From assembly GCA_913777465.1 (NCBI GenBank), contig CAJYRQ010000014.1:1-48077 (forward strand): a stretch of 48,077 nucleotides of DNA. The letters run 5' to 3'. The notes beneath the pieces are model-generated. The model was not told the DNA's origin. It saw only the letters and a program-made list of their open reading frames with translations, and searched no databases. Positions 39,556-48,077 of the stretch are shown one piece after another; the first letter of the stretch is position 1, and every line of letters starts with the position of its first letter. The translations under genes were made by a program, and so were the position numbers. This DNA comes from an uncultured Chryseobacterium sp. (GTDB taxonomy: Bacteria > Bacteroidota > Bacteroidia > Flavobacteriales > Weeksellaceae).

Positions 39556-41934
39556 CTATTTATTATTAAAATCAATATCTTCTCCTGTATTCAGGTTTTC
39601 ATTGACGTTTTCCTCTTTCTTCGCCGGACTTTTCGGTCCGCTAGGGTCCGCCGGTCTCGGATTTTTGATTTCGTCTAGCGTCTGCAGGCTGCCATCGTCT
39701 CCATAACCTGATCGTAAGCCGTTAAGGTTGGAGCATCCGTCTTTCCATTCCGAAGGTTTCACGAATTTATCATCCGGAGAAATTTTCAGGCTCTTATCGG
39801 CCCACACCTTCTTCATATAGATGGCCCAGATCGGCAATGCCATTTTGGCACCCTGGCCTTCTCCCGTTCCGTAGAAGTGGGTGGCCCGGTCTTCCCATCC
39901 AACCCATGCTCCTGTTGCCAGCTTAGGGACGATTCCCATAAACCAACCGTCGGAGTTATTCTGCGTGGTTCCGGTTTTGCCGGCAATTTCAATATCTTTG
40001 GAAATTCCTTTTCTGCCCAGTTCTCCCGAAGCGGTCCCGTATTGCGCTACCCCTTTCATCAGCTCGATCATGGTGTAAGCATACAGTGGGTTCATCACTT
40101 CTTTAGGCTCTACATTCACTTCTTTAATTACCCTGCTGTTGGCATCTTCAATCCTCCAGATCATTTCCGGCTTGTTGTAGTTTCCGTAATTGGCAAAAGT
40201 ACTGTAAGCACCTACCATTTCGTAGATCGTAATATCAGATGCTCCCAAAGCCATCGGTAAACTGGTGGAAATATCCTCGGTTACCCCAAGATCCCGTGCC
40301 GTCTGAATTACACTTTGTGTACCCGTCATTTCAGCCAGACGAAGAGCCACCGGGTTTTGTGAATGGGCGAGTGCATCCTTTAAGGTAAGCATACCTCCTC
40401 TTCCCGGAACATGATAGGTCCCTTTGTTGAAACTGGCATTGGATATGGTAGAACAAGGGGTTAATCCTAACTTCATAATCGCCGTTGCGTATACGAAAGG
40501 CTTAAAGGTGGAACCCACCTGTCTTTTCCCTTGCTTGATATGGTCGTACTGGAAGTGCTGCCAATCGATACCACCGACCCAGGCTTTGATTTCCCCGGTT
40601 CCAGGGACCATAGACATCAGCCCTGCCTGTGCCACTTTTTTATGCCATCTGATGGAATCCCATGGCGACATTTCCACTTCCTCTTCTCCGGCCCATGTAA
40701 ATCTAGATGTTTTAATCGGCTTTTTAAATTCCATTAAAATAGAATCTTCCGAAACGCCGGCTGCATGAAGCTGCTTGTAACGGCCGGTTCTTTTCATCGC
40801 CTGTATCATCAGATCATTCGCCTGCTTATCGTTCAGGAAATAGAACGGCCAGTTTTTACGGCCTCTCTGCTCGGCATCAAATCTTTTCTGCAGGTCGGTT
40901 AAGTGTTCTCTTATTGCGTCTTCCGCATATTTCTGCATCCTGGAATCCAGTGTAACATATATTTTTAGGCCGTCTTTGTAAAGATTCAGCTTTTTTCCTG
41001 TATCTTTTTCGTAATCGTCAAGATACTTGTCGATTTCCTTCTTAAGATAAAATTTATAATACGCTGAGTAATCGTCGTTGATGTTTTTAATAGGATGATA
41101 ATCTACTTTAATAGGTGTTGCAACAGCCTTGTTGTAGGTCTCCTGATCCAGATATCCCGTTTTAAGCATCTGATCCAGTACAACGTCCCTTCTTGTTTTT
41201 GCCCGTTCAGGGTTTCTCATCGGGTTGTTTTTCACAGGATTTTCAAGCATCGCTACAAACATGGCTGCTTCTGGTAAAGTAAGTTCAGACGTTTTTTTGT
41301 TAAAATAGATCTTTGATGCCATTTCAATACCATTGGCATTGTAAAGGAAATCAAACTTGTTGAAATACAGGGTAATAATCTCTTCTTTGGTGTACCTTTT
41401 TTCAAGACTTACCGCTACAACCCATTCTTTAAGTTTCTGAAATGCTCTTTGAATTTTATTCTGAGAAGCACCATTGGTAAAAAGCAATTTTGCCAGCTGT
41501 TGGGTAATGGTAGAACCACCACCTCGTCCTCCGCCATATACAACCGCTCTTGCTACAGATTGCAGATCAATCCCGGAGTGTTCTTTAAAACGCTCATCTT
41601 CTTTTGCCTGTAGGGCATAAATAAGATAAGGCGGAAGGTCTTTGTAAATAATAGGCTGTGTCTTTTCTTTCTCGAATTTTCCCAGCAGCACCCCGTCTGA
41701 GGAATAAATTTGGGAGGCCACATAAATATCCGGGTTTTCAAGCTCTTTTACATCCGGCATTTCCCCGATGAAACCCTGGGAAACTGCGAAGAAAAGTCCT
41801 GAAATACCTAAAACTACAGCAAAAAATCCGATCCAGATAAATTTCACCCACCTCTTCCAGGCGGTATTTCTCTTTTTAGGAGGAAGGGGGAAAGTTTTCC
41901 CTTTGTTTCCTGTATTCTGTTTGTTCACTTCCAT
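39556..41934 (-). CDS. Class A penicillin-binding protein (PBP1A type)
   Basis: A 792-residue bifunctional peptidoglycan synthase. After a basic cytoplasmic tail and one membrane helix (about 30-50) comes the glycosyltransferase (GT51) domain with the catalytic Glu in AKEDERFKEHSGID, then GGGSTITQQLAKLLF and EKRYTKEEIITLYFN. The transpeptidase domain has all three active-site motifs: STFK (about 470), SQN (AHSQNPVALRL) and KTGTTQNN. The C-terminal ~45 residues are Pro/Lys/Asp/Asn-rich. It is the last gene of ricT-gldH-PBP, starting 6 nt after gldH. This gene order is seen in other Flavobacteriia. Confidence 0.96.
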   Translation of the reverse strand: MEVNKQNTGNKGKTFPLPPKKRNTAWKRWVKFIWIGFFAVVLGISGLFFAVSQGFIGEMPDVKELENPDIYVASQIYSSDGVLLGKFEKEKTQPIIYKDLPPYLIYALQAKEDERFKEHSGIDLQSVARAVVYGGGRGGGSTITQQLAKLLFTNGASQNKIQRAFQKLKEWVVAVSLEKRYTKEEIITLYFNKFDFLYNANGIEMASKIYFNKKTSELTLPEAAMFVAMLENPVKNNPMRNPERAKTRRDVVLDQMLKTGYLDQETYNKAVATPIKVDYHPIKNINDDYSAYYKFYLKKEIDKYLDDYEKDTGKKLNLYKDGLKIYVTLDSRMQKYAEDAIREHLTDLQKRFDAEQRGRKNWPFYFLNDKQANDLMIQAMKRTGRYKQLHAAGVSEDSILMEFKKPIKTSRFTWAGEEEVEMSPWDSIRWHKKVAQAGLMSMVPGTGEIKAWVGGIDWQHFQYDHIKQGKRQVGSTFKPFVYATAIMKLGLTPCSTISNASFNKGTYHVPGRGGMLTLKDALAHSQNPVALRLAEMTGTQSVIQTARDLGVTEDISTSLPMALGASDITIYEMVGAYSTFANYGNYNKPEMIWRIEDANSRVIKEVNVEPKEVMNPLYAYTMIELMKGVAQYGTASGELGRKGISKDIEIAGKTGTTQNNSDGWFMGIVPKLATGAWVGWEDRATHFYGTGEGQGAKMALPIWAIYMKKVWADKSLKISPDDKFVKPSEWKDGCSNLNGLRSGYGDDGSLQTLDEIKNPRPADPSGPKSPAKKEENVNENLNTGEDIDFNNK

Positions 41935-41940
41935 TGATGA

Positions 41941-42405
41941 TTACGGTTTAGCCGTTTCTATTTTTACTCCAATATCTTCAATTCCCGGAAGGTTATCGTT
42001 TCTCATCGCCTGGGTAAGGCCGATTTCATATTTTCCCTTTGCCGGAAATTTATAATTCAGTTTATACTGAAACAACGTTTCCTTGGTGTCGCCGAATCCG
42101 GTACCGAGCCATTCACCGTTAGGTTTCGCCAATACATAATTTAACGTATCGGTTTGCTTTTTCTTACTCTGAAGGTCGGTAAAATTCACGATAAACCTGA
42201 TGTTGCTGTAAGGATAATCGTTGTTGTTTCTTACAACAAATATAATATTTTTAGGATTTTGCGGATCTGAAATTTCAAGATTAAATTTTTGTTCACTTTT
42301 CTTATTCCATTTATTGTCAACGGAATTCATATACACTTCTCCTTCCGAAGAAGAATGGCAGCTGACGAAAAGAATAAGAGTACATAATCCTAAAATGTTA
42401 CGCAT
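41941..42405 (-). CDS. gldH: Gliding motility lipoprotein GldH
   Basis: A 154-residue lipoprotein with the lipobox in RNILGLCTLILFVSCHSS. GldH is one of the proteins required for gliding in Flavobacterium, but it also occurs in non-gliding relatives; its precise role is not known. Family features seen are the charged start after the Cys (EVYMNSVDNKWNKK), FVVRNNNDYPYSNIRFIVNF and the C-terminal YEIGLTQAMRNDNLPGIEDI block. It overlaps the ricT end by 8 nt, so the two are translationally coupled. Its presence agrees with the T9SS substrates elsewhere in the window. Confidence 0.92.
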   Translation of the reverse strand: MRNILGLCTLILFVSCHSSSEGEVYMNSVDNKWNKKSEQKFNLEISDPQNPKNIIFVVRNNNDYPYSNIRFIVNFTDLQSKKKQTDTLNYVLAKPNGEWLGTGFGDTKETLFQYKLNYKFPAKGKYEIGLTQAMRNDNLPGIEDIGVKIETAKP

Positions 42406-43825
42406 TGTTGTCTTTTTTTGGAGGAAACTTCTTTTTAAACTTCTTTTTGTTTGGGTTGTTTTTCTTTTCTGCTTCAGAACCCGGGGCTGCTTCTACTTTT
42501 TCCAGCTGCGGCTTCGGCTGCTGCGGCTTTTGCACTCTCGGCTGATTGTTGGAATTGCCTTTCGGGTTTTGGTTCTGTTGCGGTCTTTCCTGCTTCTGAG
42601 GCCGTTCGGACCTTTCGTTTCGATCCGATCTTTCAGGACGTTCCTGTCTTTCAGGCCGGTTGTTGTTTCTCTTCTGATTCTGGTTGTTCTGATTGCTGTT
42701 AGATCTATTCTGGTTCTTGTTTCGGTTGTTCCTGTTTTTCTTCTCGAAACGGTCCACATTGTTTTCCTGAATCAGATCGATGCTTGCCAAAGGAATATCC
42801 GGCTGTTTCAGTTCTTCCAGCGGAAGTGTTTTTTCGCCGCGTTTGTTTTTGGAGATTAATTTTTTTACCAGATCGATATCAAAGTCATACCAGGCAATGG
42901 AATTTTCTACATAGGCAAACCACATTTTCTTTTTGAAAACATCAATTTTAATGCAGAAGGCCCTGCCTTTTTCCGTATCCAGCGTTGTTGAAGAAGACGG
43001 GAAGTGGCTTAACGCATCCAGGTAGCTGTCCAGTTCATAATTAAGACAGCATTTCAGCTTACCGCATTGTCCGGCAAGCTTTTGGGGGTTGATGCTTAAT
43101 TGCTGATACCGGGCCACATTGGTATTTACCGATCTGAAATCCGTAAGCCATGTCGAGCAGCAAAGCTCTCTTCCGCAGGAACCGATACCGCCTACTTTTG
43201 CCGCTTCCTGACGGAAACCGATCTGCTTCATATCAATTTTCGTACGGAAGGCTCCGGCATATTCCTTAATCAGCTGCCTGAAATCCACCCGGCTTTCCGC
43301 CGTATAATAGAAAGTAACTTTAGAAGCGTCTCCCTGATACTCCACATCGGTGATCTTCATTTCAAGACCCAGGCGGTGTGCGATTTTCCGCGCTTCTATT
43401 TTGATATTGTCTTCTTTTTTTCTAGCCTCCTGCCAGACCTCCAGGTCTTTTTGGTTGGCCTGTCTGTATATTTTCAGTGCCGATTCTTCAGAACATTTTT
43501 TCTTCTTCATCTGAATCTTTACCAATTCTCCGGTGAGACTTACCACACCTACATCGTGTCCGGGACTCGATTCTACTGTTACTACGCTACCTATATGTAA
43601 AGGGATATTATTTACATTCTTATAAAACGATTTTCTGTCATTTTTAAATCTAACTTCTACAAAATCGCATCGGTTCGGTGCGGGATTGCTGATGTTAGAA
43701 AGCCAGTCGAAAACACTTAATTTATAACTATTACCACAGGTATTTACATTTTCACAGCCATTCGCGGTCTTCTTGGGTCCGCAAGAATGTGCAGAATCGC
43801 CGGATGTTTTACATCCACAACTCAT
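42398..43825 (-). CDS. ricT: PSP1-domain protein RicT/YaaT with a long disordered basic tail
   Basis: A 475-residue PSP1-domain protein. In Bacillus, RicT (YaaT) works with RicA/RicF in an Fe-S-containing complex that affects RNase Y-dependent RNA maturation. The role in Bacteroidota is not established. The N-terminus is Cys-rich (MSCGCKTSGDSAHSCGP). The PSP1 core (about 50-330) has KVTFYYTAESRVDFRQLIKE, the Cys motif IGSCGRELCCSTWLTDF and GQCGKLKCCLNYEL. Residues ~360-475 are a low-complexity tail very rich in Asn, Gln, Arg, Lys, Pro and Glu (NRPERQERPERSDRNERSER), suggestive of RNA binding. It is the first gene of the operon with gldH and the PBP. Confidence 0.93.
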   Translation of the reverse strand: MSCGCKTSGDSAHSCGPKKTANGCENVNTCGNSYKLSVFDWLSNISNPAPNRCDFVEVRFKNDRKSFYKNVNNIPLHIGSVVTVESSPGHDVGVVSLTGELVKIQMKKKKCSEESALKIYRQANQKDLEVWQEARKKEDNIKIEARKIAHRLGLEMKITDVEYQGDASKVTFYYTAESRVDFRQLIKEYAGAFRTKIDMKQIGFRQEAAKVGGIGSCGRELCCSTWLTDFRSVNTNVARYQQLSINPQKLAGQCGKLKCCLNYELDSYLDALSHFPSSSTTLDTEKGRAFCIKIDVFKKKMWFAYVENSIAWYDFDIDLVKKLISKNKRGEKTLPLEELKQPDIPLASIDLIQENNVDRFEKKNRNNRNKNQNRSNSNQNNQNQKRNNNRPERQERPERSDRNERSERPQKQERPQQNQNPKGNSNNQPRVQKPQQPKPQLEKVEAAPGSEAEKKNNPNKKKFKKKFPPKKDNNA

Positions 43826-43845
43826 ATAATGATATATTTAATTTG

Positions 43846-43853
43846 CAAATTTA
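43846..43853 (-). promoter_or_regulatory. Probable -7 promoter element of the ricT operon (TAAATTTG)
   Basis: TAAATTTG on the minus strand matches TAnnTTTG, 20 nt before the ricT ATG. Confidence 0.55.
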
Positions 43854-44071
43854 TGATTTTTATCTTAATGAGGTCTAAAATAATCAAATATTCGGGAAAC
43901 ATGATGTTTAATGTTAAACGAATTGAAGGCCTTGGATTTTGGTTTAAATTAAGTATTTAGTATTAAAGGTTTTAGGTATATCGGAATTCAGTTGTTATTT
44001 TAAACATAATTTTCTTTTAAGATAATGTTTAAAATTTTATGATTTATTAACAGGTGTAACTAAAATAATTT

Positions 44072-44079
44072 TATATTTG
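44072..44079 (+). promoter_or_regulatory. Probable -7 promoter element (TATATTTG)
   Basis: TATATTTG matches TAnnTTTG and lies 18 nt before the ATG of the FadL-type protein. Confidence 0.55.
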
Positions 44080-44097
44080 GGTATATAATAATAGTCT

Positions 44098-45330
44098 ATG
44101 AAAAAAATATTAGTATCAACTGCATTACTGGCAGGCGTTCTATCTTACGCAGGAGGCTTCAGGGTTTCGCTGCAGGGAGTGAAGCAATTGGCCATGGCAC
44201 ATACCAGTGCACATGCTGAAGATGCGAGTGTAACGTTCTTCAACCCTGCGGGGATGTCGTTCATTCCTTCAAAACTGAGTATTGTAGCCGGAGGATTCGG
44301 AGCAGGCAATAAAGTGACTTTCCAGAATACAAATACCCTGCAGAGCACGGAAACGAATAATCCCATAGGTACGCCCATTTATGCGGCAATTGCTTACAAA
44401 CCCATCGAAAAGTTATCGGTAGGTTTCAGTTTTTCAACACCTTTCGGAAGCACCATCGAATGGCCGAGCGACTGGGAAGGAAAAGAAATGGTTCAGCGTC
44501 TTGAGCTGAAGAGCTTTTATTTCCAGCCGATGGTTTCCTATAAATTCAACGACTGGCTGGCCTTCGGGGCAAGCTATATCTATGCCAGAGGAAATGTAAA
44601 CTGGGATAAAGCCGTCACCCAATTCGGCGGACAGCTTAACCTGGACAGTAAAGCAAGCGGGCACGGATACGGATTCGGATTCTATTTCAGACCGGACCCC
44701 AAACTGGATGTGAGTGTGGCCTACCGTTCGCCGGTTGACATGAAGGCCAAAGACGGAACCGCTACCTTTAAATTCCCTTCAAATTCCATTTATCCGTTGT
44801 TGGGATTGGATGGATCGGGAAAAGACAGCTTCACGGCAACATTGCCTTTGGTGGAAGAATATACCATTGGTCTTACGTATAACGTGACCCCGAAATGGTT
44901 GGTTTCAGCAGATTTCAACTATCACGGATGGTCCAGATATACACAATTGACATTGGATTTTGCCAGTGCACCGGTTGGAAACCAGGCAGATCCTACCGTT
45001 TCTGTTTCTCCGAAGAACTTCAGAAATTCCAAAACTTTCAGACTGGGAACCCAATATGCATTTACCAACATGATTTACGGACGTCTGGGAGCTTATTACG
45101 ATGAGTCGCCTTATTCCGACGACCATTTCATCCCGGAAACACCTTCTTTCAATACGTATGTGGTAACCGGAGGGGTTGGATTCAAACTGAAACAATTCGG
45201 TGTGGATGTAGCCGGAGGATATGCTATGCCGCAGGCAAGAAATGTAAACAACAAAAACCTCGGCTTCTACGGACAGGCTAAAGCAACGGCGTTCTATTTA
45301 GGTCTTGGTTTATCTTACAATCCATTTTAA
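44098..45330 (+). CDS. FadL/OmpP1/TodX family outer-membrane transporter
   Basis: A 410-residue outer-membrane beta-barrel of the FadL family, which lets hydrophobic molecules such as long-chain fatty acids cross the outer membrane. After the signal peptide (KKILVSTALLAGVLSYAGGF) comes the N-terminal hatch with the conserved ASVTFFNPAGMSFIPS (NPAG motif). Alternating amphipathic strands follow (KLSVGFSFSTPFGSTIEWPS, WLAFGASYIYARGNVNWDKA, YTIGLTYNVTPKWLVSADFN), ending in an aromatic C-terminal residue (YNPF), as expected for barrel insertion. It is followed 9 nt later by an SGNH-type lipoprotein hydrolase, almost certainly in one transcript. Confidence 0.94.
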   Translation: MKKILVSTALLAGVLSYAGGFRVSLQGVKQLAMAHTSAHAEDASVTFFNPAGMSFIPSKLSIVAGGFGAGNKVTFQNTNTLQSTETNNPIGTPIYAAIAYKPIEKLSVGFSFSTPFGSTIEWPSDWEGKEMVQRLELKSFYFQPMVSYKFNDWLAFGASYIYARGNVNWDKAVTQFGGQLNLDSKASGHGYGFGFYFRPDPKLDVSVAYRSPVDMKAKDGTATFKFPSNSIYPLLGLDGSGKDSFTATLPLVEEYTIGLTYNVTPKWLVSADFNYHGWSRYTQLTLDFASAPVGNQADPTVSVSPKNFRNSKTFRLGTQYAFTNMIYGRLGAYYDESPYSDDHFIPETPSFNTYVVTGGVGFKLKQFGVDVAGGYAMPQARNVNNKNLGFYGQAKATAFYLGLGLSYNPF

Positions 45331-45339
45331 TTGAAGACT

Positions 45340-46902
45340 ATGAAAAAAATTATAATTTCTACACTCGCTATTTCCGCACTGTTTTTTACAACGAGCTGCG
45401 AAGATGAATTTGATAACGATGTAAATGATGTGGTGGTAACTTCCGGAGAAGCGAACTTTAAAACGTATATAGCTCTGGGGAATTCCTTAACTTCAGGATA
45501 CAGAGACGGTGCGCTTTATCAGGATGGACAGAATGAATCATATCCTTCCATGATTGCCGCACAGATGAAGCTTGCAGGAGGCGGGGACTTCAAACAGCCT
45601 TTAATGCCGAACAATATCGGTGGTTTTACAGGCCTTCCCGGATTTGGAGGCAAACTTACCCTTCAGTTGGTCAACGGAAGCTTAACGCCGGTTCCAAGTG
45701 CTGCAGGAGGAGCTTTGGATAACGTGTCCTCAGGAAGACCCTATCAAAATATGGGAGTGCCGGGAGCCAAATCATATCATTTGGTAGCACCGGGATACGG
45801 CAGCCTTTCAGGTCTTGCAGCCGGAACAGCCAATCCTTATTTCGTAAGATTTGCCTCATCGTCTACTACTTCGGTTTTGGCGGATGCAATGGCTCAAAAT
45901 CCTACTTTCTTTTCACTTTGGATAGGAAGCAACGATGTTCTGTTTTATGCAATCAACGGTGGAACCAATTCCCAGACTACAGGAGGGGTAACCACATATA
46001 CGGCAGCTACGGTACAAACCGGAACAGGAGCAAGCCCGGCAACATATAAGTCTAATGATATCTCAGATCCGAATGTTGTGGCAGGTTCTATTAAGGCTGT
46101 TTTGGATGGGCTTAAAAGCGTAGGAGCGACAAAAGGCATAATTGCCAACGTTCCTTATGTAACATCCATTCCGTATTTTACCACGGTTCCTTATAATCCT
46201 CTTACTCCGGCAGTATTGGGGTCAAATATAAATACGCTGAATACCAGTTTGTACGGTCCGTTAAAACAGGCGCTTACGGCTTTCGGAGCTGGAAACAGAA
46301 TCAATCTTCTGTCTTCTACCTCTGCAAATCCTGTCCTGATTAAAGATAACTCTCTAACCGATCTTTCATCTCAGTTGACTCTTGCTTTAACCCCTTCTTT
46401 AGGCGTTGCTACAGCAACTGTATTCGGGCAGATCTACGGACAGGCAAGACAGGCAACTGCTGAAGATTATCTCCTTCTTACCACCAGTTCCGTTATTGGA
46501 ACTACAGCTCCTGGATTACCAGCTCCTGTAAATGTGTACGGAATATCTTATCCGTTGCAGAATCAACATGTCCTGACAAAAACTGAAGCGGGCTATGTAA
46601 AAACGGCAACTGATGCTTATAATACTTCAATAAGAACACTTGCTGATACATACGGCCTGGCGTTTATGGATTCTAATGCAAAAATGGTAGAGCTTAACGG
46701 GCAATCGGGAATTACTTTTGACGGTGTGAAATATACTGCTAAATTTGTGAGTGGGGGAGCTTTCTCTCTGGATGGTATCCATCTTACCGGTAGAGGATAT
46801 GCTATTATCGCCAATGAATTCATTAAGTCGATCAATACAAAATACAAGTCCACATTACCACAGGTAAATCCTAACAGTTATTCAGGGGTGAAGTTCCCTT
46901 AA
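45340..46902 (+). CDS. SGNH/GDSL-like hydrolase lipoprotein
   Basis: A 520-residue lipoprotein (KKIIISTLAISALFFTTSC). Its SGNH-hydrolase blocks are recognisable: block I KTYIALGNSLTSGYRDGAL (nucleophile Ser in GNSL rather than GDSL), block III FSLWIGSNDVL (Asn) and block V FSLDGIHLTGRGYAIIANEF (catalytic Asp and His). Lipase or esterase action on a lipid, sugar ester or similar is expected; the substrate is unknown. The large insert of about 110-420 is longer than in simple family members. The ATG at 45340 was chosen over a TTG directly abutting the previous stop. Its pairing with the FadL porin suggests release and uptake of a hydrophobic product. Confidence 0.85.
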   Translation: MKKIIISTLAISALFFTTSCEDEFDNDVNDVVVTSGEANFKTYIALGNSLTSGYRDGALYQDGQNESYPSMIAAQMKLAGGGDFKQPLMPNNIGGFTGLPGFGGKLTLQLVNGSLTPVPSAAGGALDNVSSGRPYQNMGVPGAKSYHLVAPGYGSLSGLAAGTANPYFVRFASSSTTSVLADAMAQNPTFFSLWIGSNDVLFYAINGGTNSQTTGGVTTYTAATVQTGTGASPATYKSNDISDPNVVAGSIKAVLDGLKSVGATKGIIANVPYVTSIPYFTTVPYNPLTPAVLGSNINTLNTSLYGPLKQALTAFGAGNRINLLSSTSANPVLIKDNSLTDLSSQLTLALTPSLGVATATVFGQIYGQARQATAEDYLLLTTSSVIGTTAPGLPAPVNVYGISYPLQNQHVLTKTEAGYVKTATDAYNTSIRTLADTYGLAFMDSNAKMVELNGQSGITFDGVKYTAKFVSGGAFSLDGIHLTGRGYAIIANEFIKSINTKYKSTLPQVNPNSYSGVKFP

Positions 46903-46927
46903 TGACAGGTAAAATAAAAACTTAGAG

Positions 46928-46958
46928 ACCACAGGAGTAATTCTTGTGGTTTTTTTTT
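46928..46958 (+). terminator. Terminator after the SGNH hydrolase gene
   Basis: The 9-bp stem ACCACAGGA / TTCTTGTGGT (one G-U and a small bulge) is followed by a T8 run. Its end overlaps the promoter element of prs. Confidence 0.82.
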
Positions 46959-46965
46959 AAATTTG
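46958..46965 (+). promoter_or_regulatory. Probable -7 promoter element of prs (TAAATTTG)
   Basis: TAAATTTG matches TAnnTTTG and lies 21 nt before the prs ATG. It begins in the last T of the upstream terminator's T-run. Confidence 0.6.
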
Positions 46966-46986
46966 CAAAATCTTTAAAAAGTAAAA

Positions 46987-47925
46987 ATGGCCGATCAGTT
47001 AAGTTATCTGTTTTGCACAAGGACCAGCAGGGACCTGGCAGAAAAAATTGCCCAACATTATGGGAAGGAACTTGGAAAAATCAACTTTCAGACGTTCAGC
47101 GACGGAGAATTCGAGCCGGTTCTGGATGAATCCGTAAGAGGAGGAAGGGTTTTCCTAATTGCATCCACTTTCCCGCCGGCAGACAATTTATTGGAACTTC
47201 TTCTAATTATTGATGCCGCGAAAAGAGCTTCTGCCAAAAGCATTACCGTAGTGCTTCCTTATTTCGGACTGGCAAGACAGGATAGAAAAGACAAGCCGAG
47301 AGCGCCGATCGGTGCCAAATTGGTTGCCAACCTTCTTACTGCCGCAGGCGCAACAAGAATCATGACCATGGATCTTCACGCAGACCAGATCCAGGGATTC
47401 TTCGAAATTCCGGTAGATCATTTATATGCATCCACCATTTTCGTAGACTATATCAGAGAGATGAACCTGGAAAACCTTACCATTGCTTCTCCGGATATGG
47501 GCGGAGCTAAAAGAGCGAAAAACTATGCCGGCCACCTGGGGGCGGACGTGGTAATTGCCTATAAGGAAAGAAAAAAGGCAAACGTAGTAGAGGAAATGTT
47601 TCTGATCGGGGACGTGGTAGGAAAAAATGTTATCCTTATCGATGACATGATCGATACGGCAGGAACGCTTTGCAAAGCAGCCGATATCCTGATGGAAAAG
47701 GGAGCGAAATCCGTAAGGGCCATGGCAACACACGGCGTGCTTTCAGGCAAAGCCTACGACAATATTGAAAACTCAAAATTATTGGAAGTGATTGTAACTG
47801 ACTCAATTCCTGTGAAAAATAATTTGTCATCTAAAATAAAAGTGCTATCTTGCGCCCCATTATTTGCAGACGTTATGAAGATGGTTCACGAACACCAATC
47901 CATTAGCAGTAAATTTATTATTTAA
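46987..47925 (+). CDS. prs: Ribose-phosphate pyrophosphokinase (PRPP synthetase)
   Basis: Makes PRPP from ribose 5-phosphate and ATP for nucleotide, His and Trp synthesis. The 312 residues are full length for the class I enzyme. Visible motifs are the N-terminal SDGEFEPVLDESVRGG, the flexible-loop region VVLPYFGLARQDRKDKPRAP, the metal/ATP site TMDLHADQIQGFFEIPVDHL and the PRPP-binding loop VILIDDMIDTAGTLCKAA. It is followed 56 nt later by the L25 gene in the same direction, the conserved prs-rplY/ctc neighbourhood of many bacteria. Confidence 0.97.
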   Translation: MADQLSYLFCTRTSRDLAEKIAQHYGKELGKINFQTFSDGEFEPVLDESVRGGRVFLIASTFPPADNLLELLLIIDAAKRASAKSITVVLPYFGLARQDRKDKPRAPIGAKLVANLLTAAGATRIMTMDLHADQIQGFFEIPVDHLYASTIFVDYIREMNLENLTIASPDMGGAKRAKNYAGHLGADVVIAYKERKKANVVEEMFLIGDVVGKNVILIDDMIDTAGTLCKAADILMEKGAKSVRAMATHGVLSGKAYDNIENSKLLEVIVTDSIPVKNNLSSKIKVLSCAPLFADVMKMVHEHQSISSKFII

Positions 47926-47981
47926 TTGATAATTAAATATTTGCAAATTAAATTTTGAAACAATTTTTTAAATTTTTATAA

Positions 47982-48077
47982 ATGAAATCTATTACAATTC
48001 AAGGTACAAAAAGAGAAAGCGTGGGCAAAAAGTCTACAAAAGCTTTACGTGATGCTGAATTAGTTCCTTGTGTTGTT
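47982..48077 (+). CDS. rplY: 50S ribosomal protein L25 (general stress protein Ctc), 5' end only
   Basis: The first 32 codons, cut by the window edge, read [20 protein letters not shown] then [12 protein letters not shown]. This is the typical L25/Ctc start: beta-strand, basic GK(K/R)S segment, LR..G.VPAVVYG. L25 binds 5S rRNA. The gene follows prs in the same direction. Confidence 0.9.
   Translation, partial: MKSITIQGTKRESVGKKSTKALRDAELVPCVV

Noticed and set aside
42221-42859. An antisense frame rich in Leu/Phe/Val opposite gldH and the ricT tail
   Set aside because: It mirrors the Lys/Asn/Arg/Glu-rich tail of RicT; the apparent hydrophobicity is a reading artefact of that low-complexity region.

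Overview
The window looks like a chromosomal segment of a Bacteroidota bacterium of the Flavobacteriia, most likely Chryseobacterium or a close Weeksellaceae relative (inference from gene content). The signs are GLPGLI-family secreted proteins, type IX secretion (T9SS) C-terminal sorting domains, gldH beside a class A penicillin-binding protein and ricT, an alternative complex III operon, AT-rich intergenic DNA, and Bacteroidota-type promoters (TAnnTTTG at -7, sometimes with TTTG about 19-20 bp upstream) in front of many genes.

Layout. 1-900: a decayed stretch with a small membrane ORF, a terminator, and a headless, frameshifted gene relic. 960-7103: a block of large secreted surface proteins on the minus strand. 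It includes a beta-helix T9SS protein split by a frameshift and a DUF11-type protein paired with a small secreted protein. 7437-13055: the sufA-B-C-D iron-sulfur assembly operon (minus), in which every one of the three gene junctions carries an extra ORF cassette bounded by inverted repeats. 13199-18885: a GLPGLI protein, a zinc metallopeptidase, a lipoprotein/lipoprotein/glutathionylspermidine-synthase-like trio, and an LtaS-type sulfatase. 19107-24637: ribH with a TPR membrane protein, apt with a lipoprotein, a second GLPGLI protein, and an unknown secreted protein. 24802-33259: the complete act operon (actA-F) for quinol:cytochrome c/oxidase electron transfer. 33444-37847: a SPOR-domain protein, a polytopic membrane protein and two secreted proteins, one with a T9SS signal. 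37940-43825: selO, then ricT-gldH-PBP1A. 44098-48077: a FadL-type porin with an SGNH lipoprotein hydrolase, then prs and the start of the L25 ribosomal protein gene.

The most unusual thing is in the suf operon. Two four-helix-bundle (23S rRNA intervening-sequence protein family) genes and one GxxExxY (PD-(D/E)XK-like) gene sit exactly in the sufA|sufB, sufC|sufD and sufB|sufC gaps. All three are in the operon's orientation. Their flanking inverted repeats (22/23 nt with one bulge, 14 nt perfect, 21 nt with one mismatch) would fold into stems in the polycistronic mRNA with the cassette ORF in the loop. This is the same architecture as the intervening sequences in which the four-helix family was first noticed in 23S rRNA genes. 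I infer that they are non-disruptive mobile cassettes and may be mRNA-level intervening sequences. Mobility and processing cannot be shown from one genome.

No tRNA, rRNA, CRISPR array, transposase or prophage was recognised. Several starts were moved downstream of the longest reading frame because of signal peptides, homology between paralogs, or a promoter element lying over the upstream start.
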